Assembly (NCBI RefSeq): GCF_009189165.1
Contig: NZ_CP045118.1
Coordinates: 6,076,001-6,140,000, forward strand
Source: Pseudomonas sp. SCB32
GTDB taxonomy: Bacteria > Pseudomonadota > Gammaproteobacteria > Pseudomonadales > Pseudomonadaceae
Length of the DNA: 64,000 bases
Direction of reading: 5' to 3'
Shown here piece by piece: positions 1 through 8,435 of the stretch. Position 1 is the first letter of the stretch, and every line of letters starts with the position of its first letter. A program made the translations under genes and the position numbers. Under the pieces are notes generated by a model. It was not told the DNA's origin. It did no database searches and was given only the letters and a program-made list of their open reading frames with translations.

Positions 1-370
1 ACATCAGGGTCGGCCAGTTGAAGCCGTCCCAGCGCGAGCGGCGGCCCATGTGGGTAATCTGGATCATGATCTTGGCCCCATGCTTGTGCATGGCGTCGGC
101 CAGGTTCTGGAAGTGCGGGATGATGCGGTCGGTGGACAGGTTCACCGAGCTCCACCATTCCTGCGGGCTGTCGATGGCAACCACGGAGGAACCGCCGCAG
201 ATGGCCAGGCCGATGCCGCCCTTGGCCTTCTCCTCGTAGTACTTCACGTAGCGCTCGGTGGTCATCCCGCCGTCGGTGGCGTAGACCTCGGCGTGGGCGG
301 TGGAGAGTACGCGGTTGCGGATGGTCAGCTTGCCGATCTGGATCGGCTGGAACATTGCCTCGAAAGCCAT
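1..370 (-). CDS. dgcA: Dimethylglycine catabolism flavin oxidoreductase DgcA, N-terminal part (runs off the window)
   Basis: Only the first 123 codons are inside the window; the gene continues leftward. The visible part begins MAFEAMFQPIQIGKLTIRNR and continues with the N-terminal pattern of Old Yellow Enzyme/NADH:flavin oxidoreductase proteins (IGKLTIRNRV, then an STAHAEVY stretch, and QITHMGRR near residue 103). In Pseudomonas, DgcA with DgcB demethylates dimethylglycine to sarcosine. That fits gbcAB upstream in the pathway and soxBDAG downstream, both in this window. It is preceded on the same strand by the DUF5943-type gene and the dipeptidase-like gene. The 141-bp gap upstream holds a double palindromic repeat. 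The family is clear; the exact name rests on context and on memory of the Pseudomonas locus. Confidence 0.85.
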   Translation of the reverse strand, partial: MAFEAMFQPIQIGKLTIRNRVLSTAHAEVYATDGGMTTERYVKYYEEKAKGGIGLAICGGSSVVAIDSPQEWWSSVNLSTDRIIPHFQNLADAMHKHGAKIMIQITHMGRRSRWDGFNWPTLM

Positions 371-439
371 TGCGGCATCCTCACGAATTCAGCTTGTTCT
401 GGCAGGAACTGGTCAGTGTCCGTCCTGCTTTTTTGTTCT

Positions 440-500
440 CTGGATTCCCGCGTTCGCGGGAACGACGTTCCGGCGTCATCCCCGCGCAGGCGGGGACCCA
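440..500. repeat. Double GC palindrome between dgcA and the DUF5943 gene
   Basis: Two adjacent stem-loops. The first, at 445-462, is TTCCCGCG-TT-CGCGGGAA. The second, at 480-495, is CCCCGC-GCAG-GCGGGG followed by ACCCAG. The same core (CCCCGCG with GGGGACCCAG) recurs as a perfect 28-nt palindrome at 22370-22397. No T-run follows on either strand, so this looks like a dispersed REP-like element and not a terminator. Confidence 0.7.
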
Positions 501-511
501 GCCGTCCGCCA

Positions 512-1048
512 TCACGCCTGAATGGGTTTCACCACAAACAGGCCGTCGTCATGACCTTCCTCGGCACCGCTGTAGACCTGCTCGGCGACGGTGCGCAGCT
601 TGCTGCCGCGCGCCTGGAGGATCTGGTCCATGGCACCGGCGAACCAGCCGGTGAACATGTAGTCGACCTTGCGGTTGACCTTGCCGTACACGTACACGAA
701 GGCGGAGTGCTTCAGGCGCACTTCGGCGGTGCCCTTGTCCAGGTCGATGCTCTCGATCTGGAACAGGCCCCAGCCACGCTGGGACAGGCGCTTCATGTAG
801 TGCTCGAAGACGGCGACGCCTTCCAGACCATGACACTCGGCCTCTTTCTCGCACCAGTGCCAGGCGGACTTGTAGCCGGCCTTGTAGAGGATTTCGGCAT
901 AGCGCTCGGCGCCCAGCTCTTCCTCGATGCCCATGTGGTTGTTGACGAAGAAGTGCCGCGGCACGTAGAGCATCGGCAGGGCGTCGGTGGTCCAGACTCC
1001 GGTTTCACTGTCGACTTCGATGGGCAGTTCGGGGGCGTGTTTGGCCAT
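512..1048 (-). CDS. DUF5943-type conserved protein of the dimethylglycine locus
   Basis: A 178-aa soluble protein beginning MAKHAPELPIEVDSETG, with no signal peptide or membrane segment. In P. aeruginosa a protein of this kind (PA5397 from memory, annotated as DUF5943) lies between dgcA and the dipeptidase-like gene, the same order as here. The sequence suggests a small ligand-binding fold of the V4R/hydrocarbon-binding type, with residues such as HWCEKEAECHGLEG and a C-terminal EGHDDGLFVVKPIQA. No catalytic motif is recognised. It is probably co-transcribed with dgcA. Its role in dimethylglycine use is inferred from position only. Confidence 0.7.
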   Translation of the reverse strand: MAKHAPELPIEVDSETGVWTTDALPMLYVPRHFFVNNHMGIEEELGAERYAEILYKAGYKSAWHWCEKEAECHGLEGVAVFEHYMKRLSQRGWGLFQIESIDLDKGTAEVRLKHSAFVYVYGKVNRKVDYMFTGWFAGAMDQILQARGSKLRTVAEQVYSGAEEGHDDGLFVVKPIQA

Positions 1049-1258
1049 GTGTGCAGACTCCAGAATTTGCTGTTCCGGCAGGGCATAGCCCTGCTTTCAG
1101 TTATGAGAAGTGCCGATGAATGCCCCTGGGGCCGTCGCGAGCACATCGAGAGCAAGGAGTCCCGCAGCGACAAGCGAGAGCAGTACGACTGTACGGCGAG
1201 CTTGTCGCGAGGACACGACGCGGCTATCGGTGTGCGCAGCAGGTCCCGGGGGTATTCA

Positions 1259-2236
1259 TCACTCGCCCCAGACGTCGGCGAGAATCCGTACCCAGTTCTC
1301 GCCCATGACCTTGCGCACCACGCGCTCGGGCATGCCGCGCTTGAGCAGGGTCTCGGTGAGGTTGGGGAACTCGCCCACGGTGCGGATGCCCAGCGGGTTG
1401 ACGATCTTGCCGAAGCTGGTCAGGCGGCGTGCGTAACCCTTGTCGTGGGTCAGCCACTCGAAGAAGTCCTGGCCGTGACCCTGGGTGAAGTCGGTGCCGA
1501 TGCCGATGGCGTCCTCGCCGACGATGTTCATCACGTACTCGATGGCCTCGGCGTAGTCGTCGATGGTCGAGTCGATGCCCTTGGCGAGGAAGGGCGCGAA
1601 CATGGTCACGCCGACGAAGCCGCCGTGGTCGGCGATGAACTTCAGCTCTTCGTCGGACTTGTTGCGCGGGTGCTCTTTCAGGCCCGACGGCAGGCAGTGG
1701 GAGTAGCAGACCGGCTTCTTCGATTCGAGGATGACTTCCTCGGAAGTCTTGGAGCCGACGTGGGACAGGTCGCACATGACGCCGACGCGGTTCATCTCCG
1801 CGACGATCTCGCGACCGAAGCCGGAGAGGCCGCCGTCGCGCTCGTAGCAGCCGGTGCCGACCAGGTTCTGGGTGTTGTAGCACATCTGCACGATGCCCAC
1901 GCCGAGCTGCTTGAAGATCTCCACGTAGCCGACCTGGTCCTCGAACGCATGGGCGTTCTGGAAGCCGAAGAGGATGCCGGTCTTGCCCTGCTCCTTGGCC
2001 TTGCGGATGTCGGCGGTGGAGCGCACCGGGATCACCAGGTCGCTGTTCTCGCGGATCAGCTTGTTGCTCGCGGCGATGTTGTTCACCGTGGCCTGGAAGC
2101 CTTCCCACACCGAGACGGTGCAGTTGGCGGCGGTCAGGCCACCCTTGCGCATGTCTTCGAACAGCTCGCGGTTCCACTTGGCGATGATCAGGCCATCGAT
2201 GACGATGCTGTCGGCGTGAATTTCGGCTGGGCTCAT
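1259..2236 (-). CDS. Membrane dipeptidase-like protein (peptidase M19 family)
   Basis: A 325-aa protein starting MSPAEIHADSIVIDGLI. It carries the M19 (renal dipeptidase) landmarks DLSHVGSKTSEEV, CYSHCLPSG and GIGTDFTQGHG, which supply metal-binding His and Asp residues. The N-terminal His-x-Asp pair that binds the first zinc in canonical M19 enzymes is not visible: the equivalent stretch reads IDGLIIAKWNREL. It may therefore bind one metal or use a different substrate. No signal peptide is seen, so it is probably cytoplasmic. It is first in a minus-strand series with the DUF5943 gene and dgcA (P. aeruginosa PA5396-5398 order, from memory). Substrate unknown. Confidence 0.75.
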   Translation of the reverse strand: MSPAEIHADSIVIDGLIIAKWNRELFEDMRKGGLTAANCTVSVWEGFQATVNNIAASNKLIRENSDLVIPVRSTADIRKAKEQGKTGILFGFQNAHAFEDQVGYVEIFKQLGVGIVQMCYNTQNLVGTGCYERDGGLSGFGREIVAEMNRVGVMCDLSHVGSKTSEEVILESKKPVCYSHCLPSGLKEHPRNKSDEELKFIADHGGFVGVTMFAPFLAKGIDSTIDDYAEAIEYVMNIVGEDAIGIGTDFTQGHGQDFFEWLTHDKGYARRLTSFGKIVNPLGIRTVGEFPNLTETLLKRGMPERVVRKVMGENWVRILADVWGE

Positions 2237-2480
2237 CTTGGTGTCTCTCTAGTCAGGCAAGGCTTGTCAGGCGTGGCGCGCCGGGACTTGTGCCGACGCT
2301 TTGAGGCAGGATATCCTCGGCACCGGAGGGGACCCGCTTCGAAAACGACCAGGGTCGTACCGAAAGCGTCAACCTGGCGACATGGGCGACAGCGTTTGCG
2401 TCGCGCAGGAGAAAGTGCGCCGCAAGAAAGCCCGGAAGCCGCGAATTACAGTGTGAGGGGGGATTCGAAGCCGACATGTC

Positions 2481-2557
2481 GGATGGGGTGGAGCGAAGCG
2501 ATACCCATCGATTCACGATCAGGCCGCACTGATGGGTATCGCAAGTTCCACCCATCC
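2481..2557. repeat. Imperfect inverted repeat upstream of the dipeptidase-like gene
   Basis: The left arm (2481-2509, GGATGGGGTGGAGCGAAGCG then ATACCCATC) pairs imperfectly with the right arm (2531-2557, GATGGGTATCGC...CCACCCATCC). It resembles a dispersed intergenic element common in Pseudomonas. It occupies part of the 2237-2634 gap, where nothing else convincing was seen. Confidence 0.6.
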
Positions 2558-2634
2558 TACGACGAGTTCACCGGCAACCCTGGAGGCAGCCAATTTCAGG
2601 CGGAACAAAAGCGCGGAATCGCGGATGAGGCCAA

Positions 2635-2721
2635 TCAGCGCTTGCGCCAGCAGGCAAAGATATTCCACGCCACCAGGCCGGTGACGAAGGCGGAGCTGCT
2701 ATAGAAGAGCATGGCGTCCAC
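2635..2721 (-). CDS. Small 28-aa single-span membrane peptide downstream of gbcA
   Basis: Too short for ordinary ORF calling. A GTG start at 2721 is preceded by a strong ribosome-binding site, GGAGG with 7 nt spacing (GGAGGATTCCAC then GTG). The peptide starts (M)DAMLFYSSSAF. A hydrophobic stretch (AFVTGLVAWNIFAC, about residues 11-24) is followed by a basic tail WRKR and TGA, the layout of a small inner-membrane protein with a cytoplasmic C-terminus. It lies 53 nt downstream of the gbcA stop on the same strand, separated by a GC hairpin. It may be a co-transcribed accessory peptide. Function unknown; conservation was not tested. Confidence 0.55.
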   Translation of the reverse strand: MDAMLFYSSSAFVTGLVAWNIFACWRKR

Positions 2722-2740
2722 GTGGAATCCTCCGAAATGA

Positions 2741-2764
2741 CGGCGCCCCCGCAAGGGGGCGCCG
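2741..2764 (-). terminator. GC-rich hairpin 3' of gbcA
   Basis: A 10-bp stem CGGCGCCCCC/GGGGGCGCCG with a GCAA loop, 10 nt after the gbcA stop. On the minus strand it is followed by TCATTTCGG, not a clean U-tract. It could be an mRNA 3' stabiliser or a weak terminator between gbcA and the small membrane ORF. Confidence 0.45.
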
Positions 2765-2774
2765 GATGGAACCG

Positions 2775-4064
2775 TTACTCGCCAGCGACCAGACGGGCGT
2801 GGGCGGACTGCTCGCCCAGGTTGTTGAGCATGCGCTCGCTGTACCAGTCGAGGAAGTTGATCACGCCGAACTCGTAGGTCTTGGAATACGGACCCGGCTG
2901 ATAGGCGGTGGAGTTGATGCCACGCTGGTTCTCTTCAGCCAGACGGCGGTCCTGGTCGTTGGTGGCATCCCAGACTTCGCGCAGGCGTGCCACGTCGTAG
3001 TCCTCGCCTTCCACCGCATCCTTGTGCACCAGCCACTTGGTGGTGACCACGGATTCCTGCGCGCTGATCGGCCACACGGTGAAGACGATCATGTGGTCGC
3101 CCATGCAGTGGTTCCAGGCATGGGGCAGGTGCAGGATGCGCATGGAGCCCAGGTCCGGGTTCTTGATGCGGCCCATCAGTTTCTTGCTGCCCTGCTTGCC
3201 GTCCATGGTCATGGACACGGTGCCGTCGAGCAGCGGCATGCGCACGATGCGGTTGCGCAGGCCGAAGCTTTCGTGGGCGTAGGGGATCTTCTCCTCGTCC
3301 CAGGCCTTGGTGCAGGCGGCGACCTGGTCCTTGAACGCCTGGCTGGCGCGCGGGTCGGTGACGTCGTCCCACTCCAGCAGGGTCTTGAGCAGCTCCGGGT
3401 GCGAACCGTTGCAGTGGTAGCACTCGCGGTTGTTCTCGAGCACCAGCTTCCAGTTGGCCTTCTCGCGGAGGGTGGTCTGCACCGCGACCTTGGCATTCTC
3501 CATGTCGTACGGCTCCATGTAGTGCTCGAGTGTACGCAGGAAATCGTCGATGGCCGGCGGGTTCTCGGCCAGGGAGATGAAGATGTAGCCGCCGGCGGTC
3601 TTCACGTTCACCGGTTTCAGGCTGTAGTCCTTCATGTCGAAGTCGGCGCCCATCTCGGTGCCGGCGAACAGCAGACGGCCGTCCAGCTCGTAGGTCCACT
3701 GGTGGTACGGGCAGACCAGCTTGGCGACCTTGCCCTTGTCGCTGACGCACAGGCGCGAGCCACGGTGGCGGCAGACGTTGTGGAAGGCATGGATCTTACC
3801 CTCGGCGCCGCGCAGCACGATGATCGGGTTGTCGCCGATCTGCAGGGTGAGGAAATTGCCCTTGGCCGGGATCTCGCAGGTCATGCCGGCGATCAGCCAC
3901 TCCTTGTGGAAGATCTCCTGCATGTCGATCTGGAACAGGCGCTCGTCGCTGTAGAAAGGTTGCGGCAGCGAGAAACTGTGGTCGCGGCTGTGCAGCATCT
4001 CGGCGGTGGCCTTGCGGGCCGGTTCCAGCGGATCGCCCAGACTCAGCTTGGTGGTGACGTCCAT
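2775..4064 (-). CDS. gbcA: Glycine betaine monooxygenase, Rieske oxygenase subunit
   Basis: A 429-aa Rieske non-haem iron oxygenase that demethylates glycine betaine to dimethylglycine and formaldehyde, with GbcB as reductase. The Rieske centre is C98-x-H100...C118-x2-H121 (CRHRG and CPYHQW). The catalytic-iron region NNRECYHCNGSH supplies H217 and H222. The start MDVTTKLSLG at 4064 was chosen over an upstream in-frame ATG because GAGGACCCACCG precedes it and the length matches the known Pseudomonas protein. It is divergent from gbcB across a 426-bp control region. In P. aeruginosa the AraC-type regulator GbdR induces this gene; that is family knowledge, not shown here. Confidence 0.93.
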   Translation of the reverse strand: MDVTTKLSLGDPLEPARKATAEMLHSRDHSFSLPQPFYSDERLFQIDMQEIFHKEWLIAGMTCEIPAKGNFLTLQIGDNPIIVLRGAEGKIHAFHNVCRHRGSRLCVSDKGKVAKLVCPYHQWTYELDGRLLFAGTEMGADFDMKDYSLKPVNVKTAGGYIFISLAENPPAIDDFLRTLEHYMEPYDMENAKVAVQTTLREKANWKLVLENNRECYHCNGSHPELLKTLLEWDDVTDPRASQAFKDQVAACTKAWDEEKIPYAHESFGLRNRIVRMPLLDGTVSMTMDGKQGSKKLMGRIKNPDLGSMRILHLPHAWNHCMGDHMIVFTVWPISAQESVVTTKWLVHKDAVEGEDYDVARLREVWDATNDQDRRLAEENQRGINSTAYQPGPYSKTYEFGVINFLDWYSERMLNNLGEQSAHARLVAGE

Positions 4065-4490
4065 CGGTGGGTCCTCATGCCGCAGCCAGGGGCTGCCGGC
4101 GGAAATTAAGTGGCTGATACGGTGTGCCACGCAGGGCAGTGGCGACAGGTGTCAGGCGCGCCGAGAGCGCCTTTGCCCGTCGTCCTCATACAACTGCGAA
4201 AGGTTGCTCGGCTGAGGCTGAGTGTGGGGCCGCGCGCCGACATCACCCTTATCCATGGGCGACACGACCGCATCCGTTTCCGACGCGCAGGCCCGCACGC
4301 CAGGCGGCAGGTCGCGATAAGCATGCAAATGTCGCTGGCAGGTAAATGGGCGCACGGGCTCCTGTACACAATCGGCTCCATCAGGCATGCCGAAAGGCCC
4401 GTGCTTCAGCCGTCGCCCACTCGCGACCCGCACCGGCCCCGGCGCTGCCCCTACAAGGCCGACGACGGCCCGCGTGCGCGGAGAGACAGC
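4065..4490. promoter_or_regulatory. Divergent gbcA-gbcB control region
   Basis: 426 bp without a credible gene between two divergent genes for subunits of one enzyme. It must hold both promoters. By analogy with P. aeruginosa it should bind GbdR, but I could not mark a GbdR site with confidence. Confidence 0.5.
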
Positions 4491-5594
4491 ATGTCGACGA
4501 ACAACTTCCTCAATCCGGTGAATACCCAGACCTGGGCCAACGGCCGCCACCTGGTGCGCTGCGTCAAAGCCATCCAGGAAACCTGGGACGTACGCACCTT
4601 CTGCTTCGCGGCCGACCAGCCACTGATGTTTTTCTTCAAGCCGGGGCAGTTCGTCACCCTGGAGCTGGAGATCGACGGCCTGCCGATCATGCGCTCCTAC
4701 ACCATTTCCAGCTCGCCCTCGGTGCCCTACAGCTTCTCCATCACCATCAAGCGCGTGCCGGGCGGCAAGGTCTCCAACTGGCTGCACGACAACCTCAAGG
4801 AAGGCGACGTGCTGCCGGTGCACGGTCCGGTGGGCAACTTCAACGCCATCGACTTCCAGGCCGACAAGGTGCTCTACCTTTCCGGCGGCGTCGGCATCAC
4901 CCCGGTGATGTCCATGGCGCGCTGGTTCTTCGACACCAACGGCAATGTCGACATGATCTTCGTGCACAGCGCGCGCACGCCCAAGGACATCATCTACCAC
5001 CGCGAGCTCGACCACATGACCTCGCGGATCAACAACTTCAAGCTGCACCTGATCTGCGAGAAATACGAAATCGGCGAGACCTGGGCCGGCTACCGTGGCT
5101 ACCTGAACAAGGCGATGCTGCAGCTGATGGCCCCGGACTTCCTCGAGCGCGAGATCTTCTGCTGCGGCCCGACGCCCTACATGCACGCGGTCAAGCGCCT
5201 GCTCGAAGCCGAGGGCTTCGACATGTCGCGCTACCACGAGGAAGCCTTCGGCCCGACCCCGCCGGAAGTCCGCGAGGAAGTGAAGGAGCTGGCCGCCGAA
5301 GCCGCCGAGGCGCCGGAAGTGCCCGCTGCCGACCTGCACCAGGTGGACTTCTGCGAAACCGGCAAGAGCATCCGCGTGGCGCCGGGCGAAACCGTCCACG
5401 CCGCCGCCGCCAAGCTCGGCCTGCACATTCCCAAGGCCTGCGGCATGGGCATCTGCGGCACCTGCAAGGTGATGAAGCGCTCCGGCGAAGTCGACATGGA
5501 GCACAACGGTGGTATCACCGACGAAGACGTGGCCGAAGGCTACATCCTGTCCTGCTGCAGCGTGCCCAAGGGCGACGTGGTGATCGAGTACTAA
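4491..5594 (+). CDS. gbcB: Glycine betaine monooxygenase, ferredoxin reductase subunit
   Basis: A 367-aa electron-transfer subunit for GbcA. It has an N-terminal FAD domain (RSYTISS, residues 68-74), an NAD(P)H-binding domain (GGVGITP, residues 132-138) and a C-terminal plant-type [2Fe-2S] ferredoxin domain (CGMGICGTC, C317/C322/C325, with CC at 355-356). The frame is open upstream, but MSTNNFLNPV at 4491 gives the usual family length. A variable, Ala/Glu-rich linker (about residues 260-285) joins the reductase and ferredoxin parts. The stop overlaps the stop of the convergent neighbour by a few bases. Confidence 0.92.
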   Translation: MSTNNFLNPVNTQTWANGRHLVRCVKAIQETWDVRTFCFAADQPLMFFFKPGQFVTLELEIDGLPIMRSYTISSSPSVPYSFSITIKRVPGGKVSNWLHDNLKEGDVLPVHGPVGNFNAIDFQADKVLYLSGGVGITPVMSMARWFFDTNGNVDMIFVHSARTPKDIIYHRELDHMTSRINNFKLHLICEKYEIGETWAGYRGYLNKAMLQLMAPDFLEREIFCCGPTPYMHAVKRLLEAEGFDMSRYHEEAFGPTPPEVREEVKELAAEAAEAPEVPAADLHQVDFCETGKSIRVAPGETVHAAAAKLGLHIPKACGMGICGTCKVMKRSGEVDMEHNGGITDEDVAEGYILSCCSVPKGDVVIEY

Positions 5595-8041
5595 GCACGC
5601 GACGCAAACGCCAGGCGCTCCCAGTAGTGCCTGCGCGACCACTCCTCCGCCGGCAGCCAGCGCGCGCCGCTGGCCTGCAACGGCTCGGCGGGCGCTTTCA
5701 ACAAGGCGTCCAGACCGAGCACGAAGCGTCCCGCCCGCGCATCAGCGCTGCCGCTGCGTACCTGCAGATCGGAATCGAAAGCCTCGAAGCACGGCCACTC
5801 GCCCAGGTCGTCGCGATAGCGGCGGAGCGTACGCTCGCGCACATCGAGCAACAGCAGACGCCACTGGTCCGCCTCCAGGCCGCGCTCCTCGAAGCGCCCG
5901 ACATGCCGGGTCAAGGCCAGGTAGCGTCCATCGGCGGACCAGATCATCGGCGCAGCCAGGTTGGAGACACCAATGCCTGACGCGGTGAGCAGGTAGCCAT
6001 CGCGGCTGAAGCACGCCCGCCCCTCCTCGTCCTGGTGAGCGACCTCGTCGTGGAAGCCGAAGCCCCAGGCCGCATCCTCCGAGACCGGTGCCGGCAGGAC
6101 GAAGCCGTCGCCGCTCCATGGCCGTGGCGGCGCATCGAGCCGGCGCGCCCTGGATAGCCGCCGCCAGGCCTGGCCGTCGAACGCCACCCGCTCCTGCTCG
6201 TAGTAGAGCCGCCAGTCATCCCGATAACGGCCGAAGTCGTGCCACGCCTGCGGTTCGGGCAGGGCCTCGTCGAAACGCCGGAGCAGGCCGGAATCGCCTT
6301 CCCCCGGCCCACTCGGCGGCTGGTAGCGATTGCGCCCGAGCAGGCGCACCAGGTGCACCTTGCCATCGACGAAGCCTTGCAGATGAAGGTCGGACAGTGG
6401 TTCGTCAAGCCAGTCCAGGCGTCGCTCCCGGCAATCGAGGATGGCCAGGCGTTGTGGCAGGGTGGGCGCCTCGGCGAAGGCGACCAGGGCCAGGTAGCGG
6501 CCGCAATCGGAAACCCGGTGGTCGATCAGCCACTCGCCTTCCGGCTGCCAGTCGCCGATGCGGAGTGCGTAGGCGCCCCGCTCTCCCTCAGTGTCATCGC
6601 GCAGCCATTCCCAGGTCGCCCGCTGGCCGTCGCTCAGCGGCGCGCTCTGCAACAGGCAACCCGACCGCCCGCCGGGGCCTTCGAGAGGCAGCAGGATTTC
6701 CAGTTGCGGCATGCCGGATTCGATCCAGCAGGGCCGATCGTCCGCGGCATGCCCCGTGAGCAGGTGGAGCGTCGAGTAGCTGTGCGACCCCAGGGTGCCG
6801 TAGCGCTCGTAGGACAGGCAGGGCTGAGCGAGCGTCAGGCCGAAGCGGGCCCGGCCCCCCTCCAGCGCCAGCAGCTCGGGGCCACCGGCGTAGGGTTCAC
6901 GAGACAGCGAACTCCAGGGTTCGCCCAACGGCTGCGCGCCCACATCGCGCCGCCACAACCAGTAGCGATAGCGCCCAAGCGGTTCGTCCGCCGCCTGGAA
7001 GACCAACGCCTCTCCGTCAGCCCGCCAGGCCATCGGCGGCTGGCGGCCGGGCAGGTAGAAGCCGCTGGCTTCACCGTCTATCCATAGCTCCGCCTGGCCG
7101 GCGTGCAGCGGTGCGAAGGGATCGTCCAGCGCCAACAAGCTCCTTGGCAGCCAGGGATGGCTTTCCAGGCGCGGGCCTCCCACCGGCGTCGGGAGCGCCT
7201 GCGGCTGCTGATCCGCGGCCCAGCGCTTCCATTCGTCCTGCGGCAGCCAGAGGTCGCCGATGGCCACGAAGGGCTCAGCCTCGGTCGCGGCCTTGAGGGC
7301 CTGAAGATCAAGGCGGCGTGGCGCATTCGAGGTCAAGGGGCTGTGACGGCCGATCACCTCGGTTTCGGTGACGCTGTCCAGCTCCCAGAAATCGCTCACC
7401 GAGCAGCGGTAGAGCAAGCGCTCCTGGCGGTCGAAGATCAGCAGTCCCCAGGCGCCGCGGCTCGGCATCGGCGATACGAAATGGCGACCGTCGCTGGAGA
7501 ATCGCGCCGAGGGATTACCGCCAGGGATGAAATAGCCGTCGGGCATCAGGTAGTCGCAGATGACCGGGCCGCCCATGGCGATCTCGCCGCCATCGATCAC
7601 CCGGATCGGCTCGCCCTCCGGCGTGCACTGCAGCTCCCCGCTACCCCAGGCGCTGGCACCGGGCGGAAGCGGAACGTCCAGCGGCTTGGGGCTCTGCCGC
7701 TCCAGGCGTAAGCCGCGCTCGACGCGGATCTGTACCAGCATGCAGACAATGACCAGCACTAGGCCGGCGCCCAGACCCAGCCAGAAACCCGGCAAGGCCC
7801 GGCTCAGCCCAATGCCGCCGCCCAGGATCCAGAAGAACAGCGCCTGTTGCAGGCGGAACGGCACCTTGCCCCGCCAGCGGTCCGCCCCCCACTCCGCTCC
7901 CAGCAGCAGGAGCCAGCCCAGCGCCATCAACGGCAGTGGCAAGAGGGCCCCAAGCGCGACCAGGACGCCGATCCAGGCGATCTCCGGCACCGCTCGCAGC
8001 AACAGCTGCCCCAGGGACTTATCCGTCGTCCGCTCGTCCAT
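5591..8041 (-). CDS. Membrane-anchored beta-propeller-like protein of unknown function
   Basis: A protein of about 816 aa, MDERTTDKSLG at 8041. The frame extends to a TTG further upstream, but this ATG with GGGAAAG ahead is better. Residues about 14-100 hold three or four hydrophobic segments (WIGVLVALGALLPLPLMALG, ALFFWILGGGIGLSRALPGF, LVLVIVCMLV). The remaining 700 residues are rich in aromatic and beta-turn patterns, with repeated units such as ARFSSDGRHFVSP, CGRYLALVAF and SADGRYLALTRHVG followed by LLLLDVRERTLRRY. That is the signature of TolB/WD40-like propeller blades. No catalytic motif is seen. It is convergent with gbcB. Function unknown. Confidence 0.7.
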   Translation of the reverse strand: MDERTTDKSLGQLLLRAVPEIAWIGVLVALGALLPLPLMALGWLLLLGAEWGADRWRGKVPFRLQQALFFWILGGGIGLSRALPGFWLGLGAGLVLVIVCMLVQIRVERGLRLERQSPKPLDVPLPPGASAWGSGELQCTPEGEPIRVIDGGEIAMGGPVICDYLMPDGYFIPGGNPSARFSSDGRHFVSPMPSRGAWGLLIFDRQERLLYRCSVSDFWELDSVTETEVIGRHSPLTSNAPRRLDLQALKAATEAEPFVAIGDLWLPQDEWKRWAADQQPQALPTPVGGPRLESHPWLPRSLLALDDPFAPLHAGQAELWIDGEASGFYLPGRQPPMAWRADGEALVFQAADEPLGRYRYWLWRRDVGAQPLGEPWSSLSREPYAGGPELLALEGGRARFGLTLAQPCLSYERYGTLGSHSYSTLHLLTGHAADDRPCWIESGMPQLEILLPLEGPGGRSGCLLQSAPLSDGQRATWEWLRDDTEGERGAYALRIGDWQPEGEWLIDHRVSDCGRYLALVAFAEAPTLPQRLAILDCRERRLDWLDEPLSDLHLQGFVDGKVHLVRLLGRNRYQPPSGPGEGDSGLLRRFDEALPEPQAWHDFGRYRDDWRLYYEQERVAFDGQAWRRLSRARRLDAPPRPWSGDGFVLPAPVSEDAAWGFGFHDEVAHQDEEGRACFSRDGYLLTASGIGVSNLAAPMIWSADGRYLALTRHVGRFEERGLEADQWRLLLLDVRERTLRRYRDDLGEWPCFEAFDSDLQVRSGSADARAGRFVLGLDALLKAPAEPLQASGARWLPAEEWSRRHYWERLAFASRA

Positions 8042-8240
8042 GAACTTTCCCGCTCCGTTGGCAAAGCCCAAGGGTAATCAACCCCCCGGCCAGTCACCAG
8101 CGCAGTCCTCCCGCGCGGTATCGCCGACGAAGAGGTGGCCGAAAGCTGTCTCTGCCCTGCAGCAGGGTGTCCACGGACAATGGAATGAGCGAATTCCGAT
8201 CACAGCCTGACCCCATCCGGCCCACACGTTACCCACTGAG

Positions 8241-8249
8241 TTATCCACA
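8241..8249 (+). promoter_or_regulatory. Perfect DnaA-box-like 9-mer TTATCCACA
   Basis: An exact match to TTATNCACA in the 394-bp gap (8042-8435) between the propeller-like gene and the EF-G paralogue. A second exact copy lies at 11289-11297, beyond the EF-G gene. I see no other feature in this gap. Confidence 0.5.
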
Positions 8250-8435
8250 GGACGCAAGCGCCGTGGCGCACGCCCGGAGACACGTCTGGCCGGCCCGAAT
8301 GGCCGCCCCGATCCCGACTGCAACCCGCATGCCACTTGGCTTTGACAGTCCATTGAAGTCCCGTCGCGATGGGCGCGCGAAAGCGCAACCGGAGCGTATT
8401 TCGCGCCCCGGCCGCGACGAATATCCACATTCGCT

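Noticed and set aside
50..2704. An 884-codon plus-strand frame over dgcA and the dipeptidase-like gene
   Set aside because: It runs through intergenic repeats and opposite to recognised genes, with no domain pattern.
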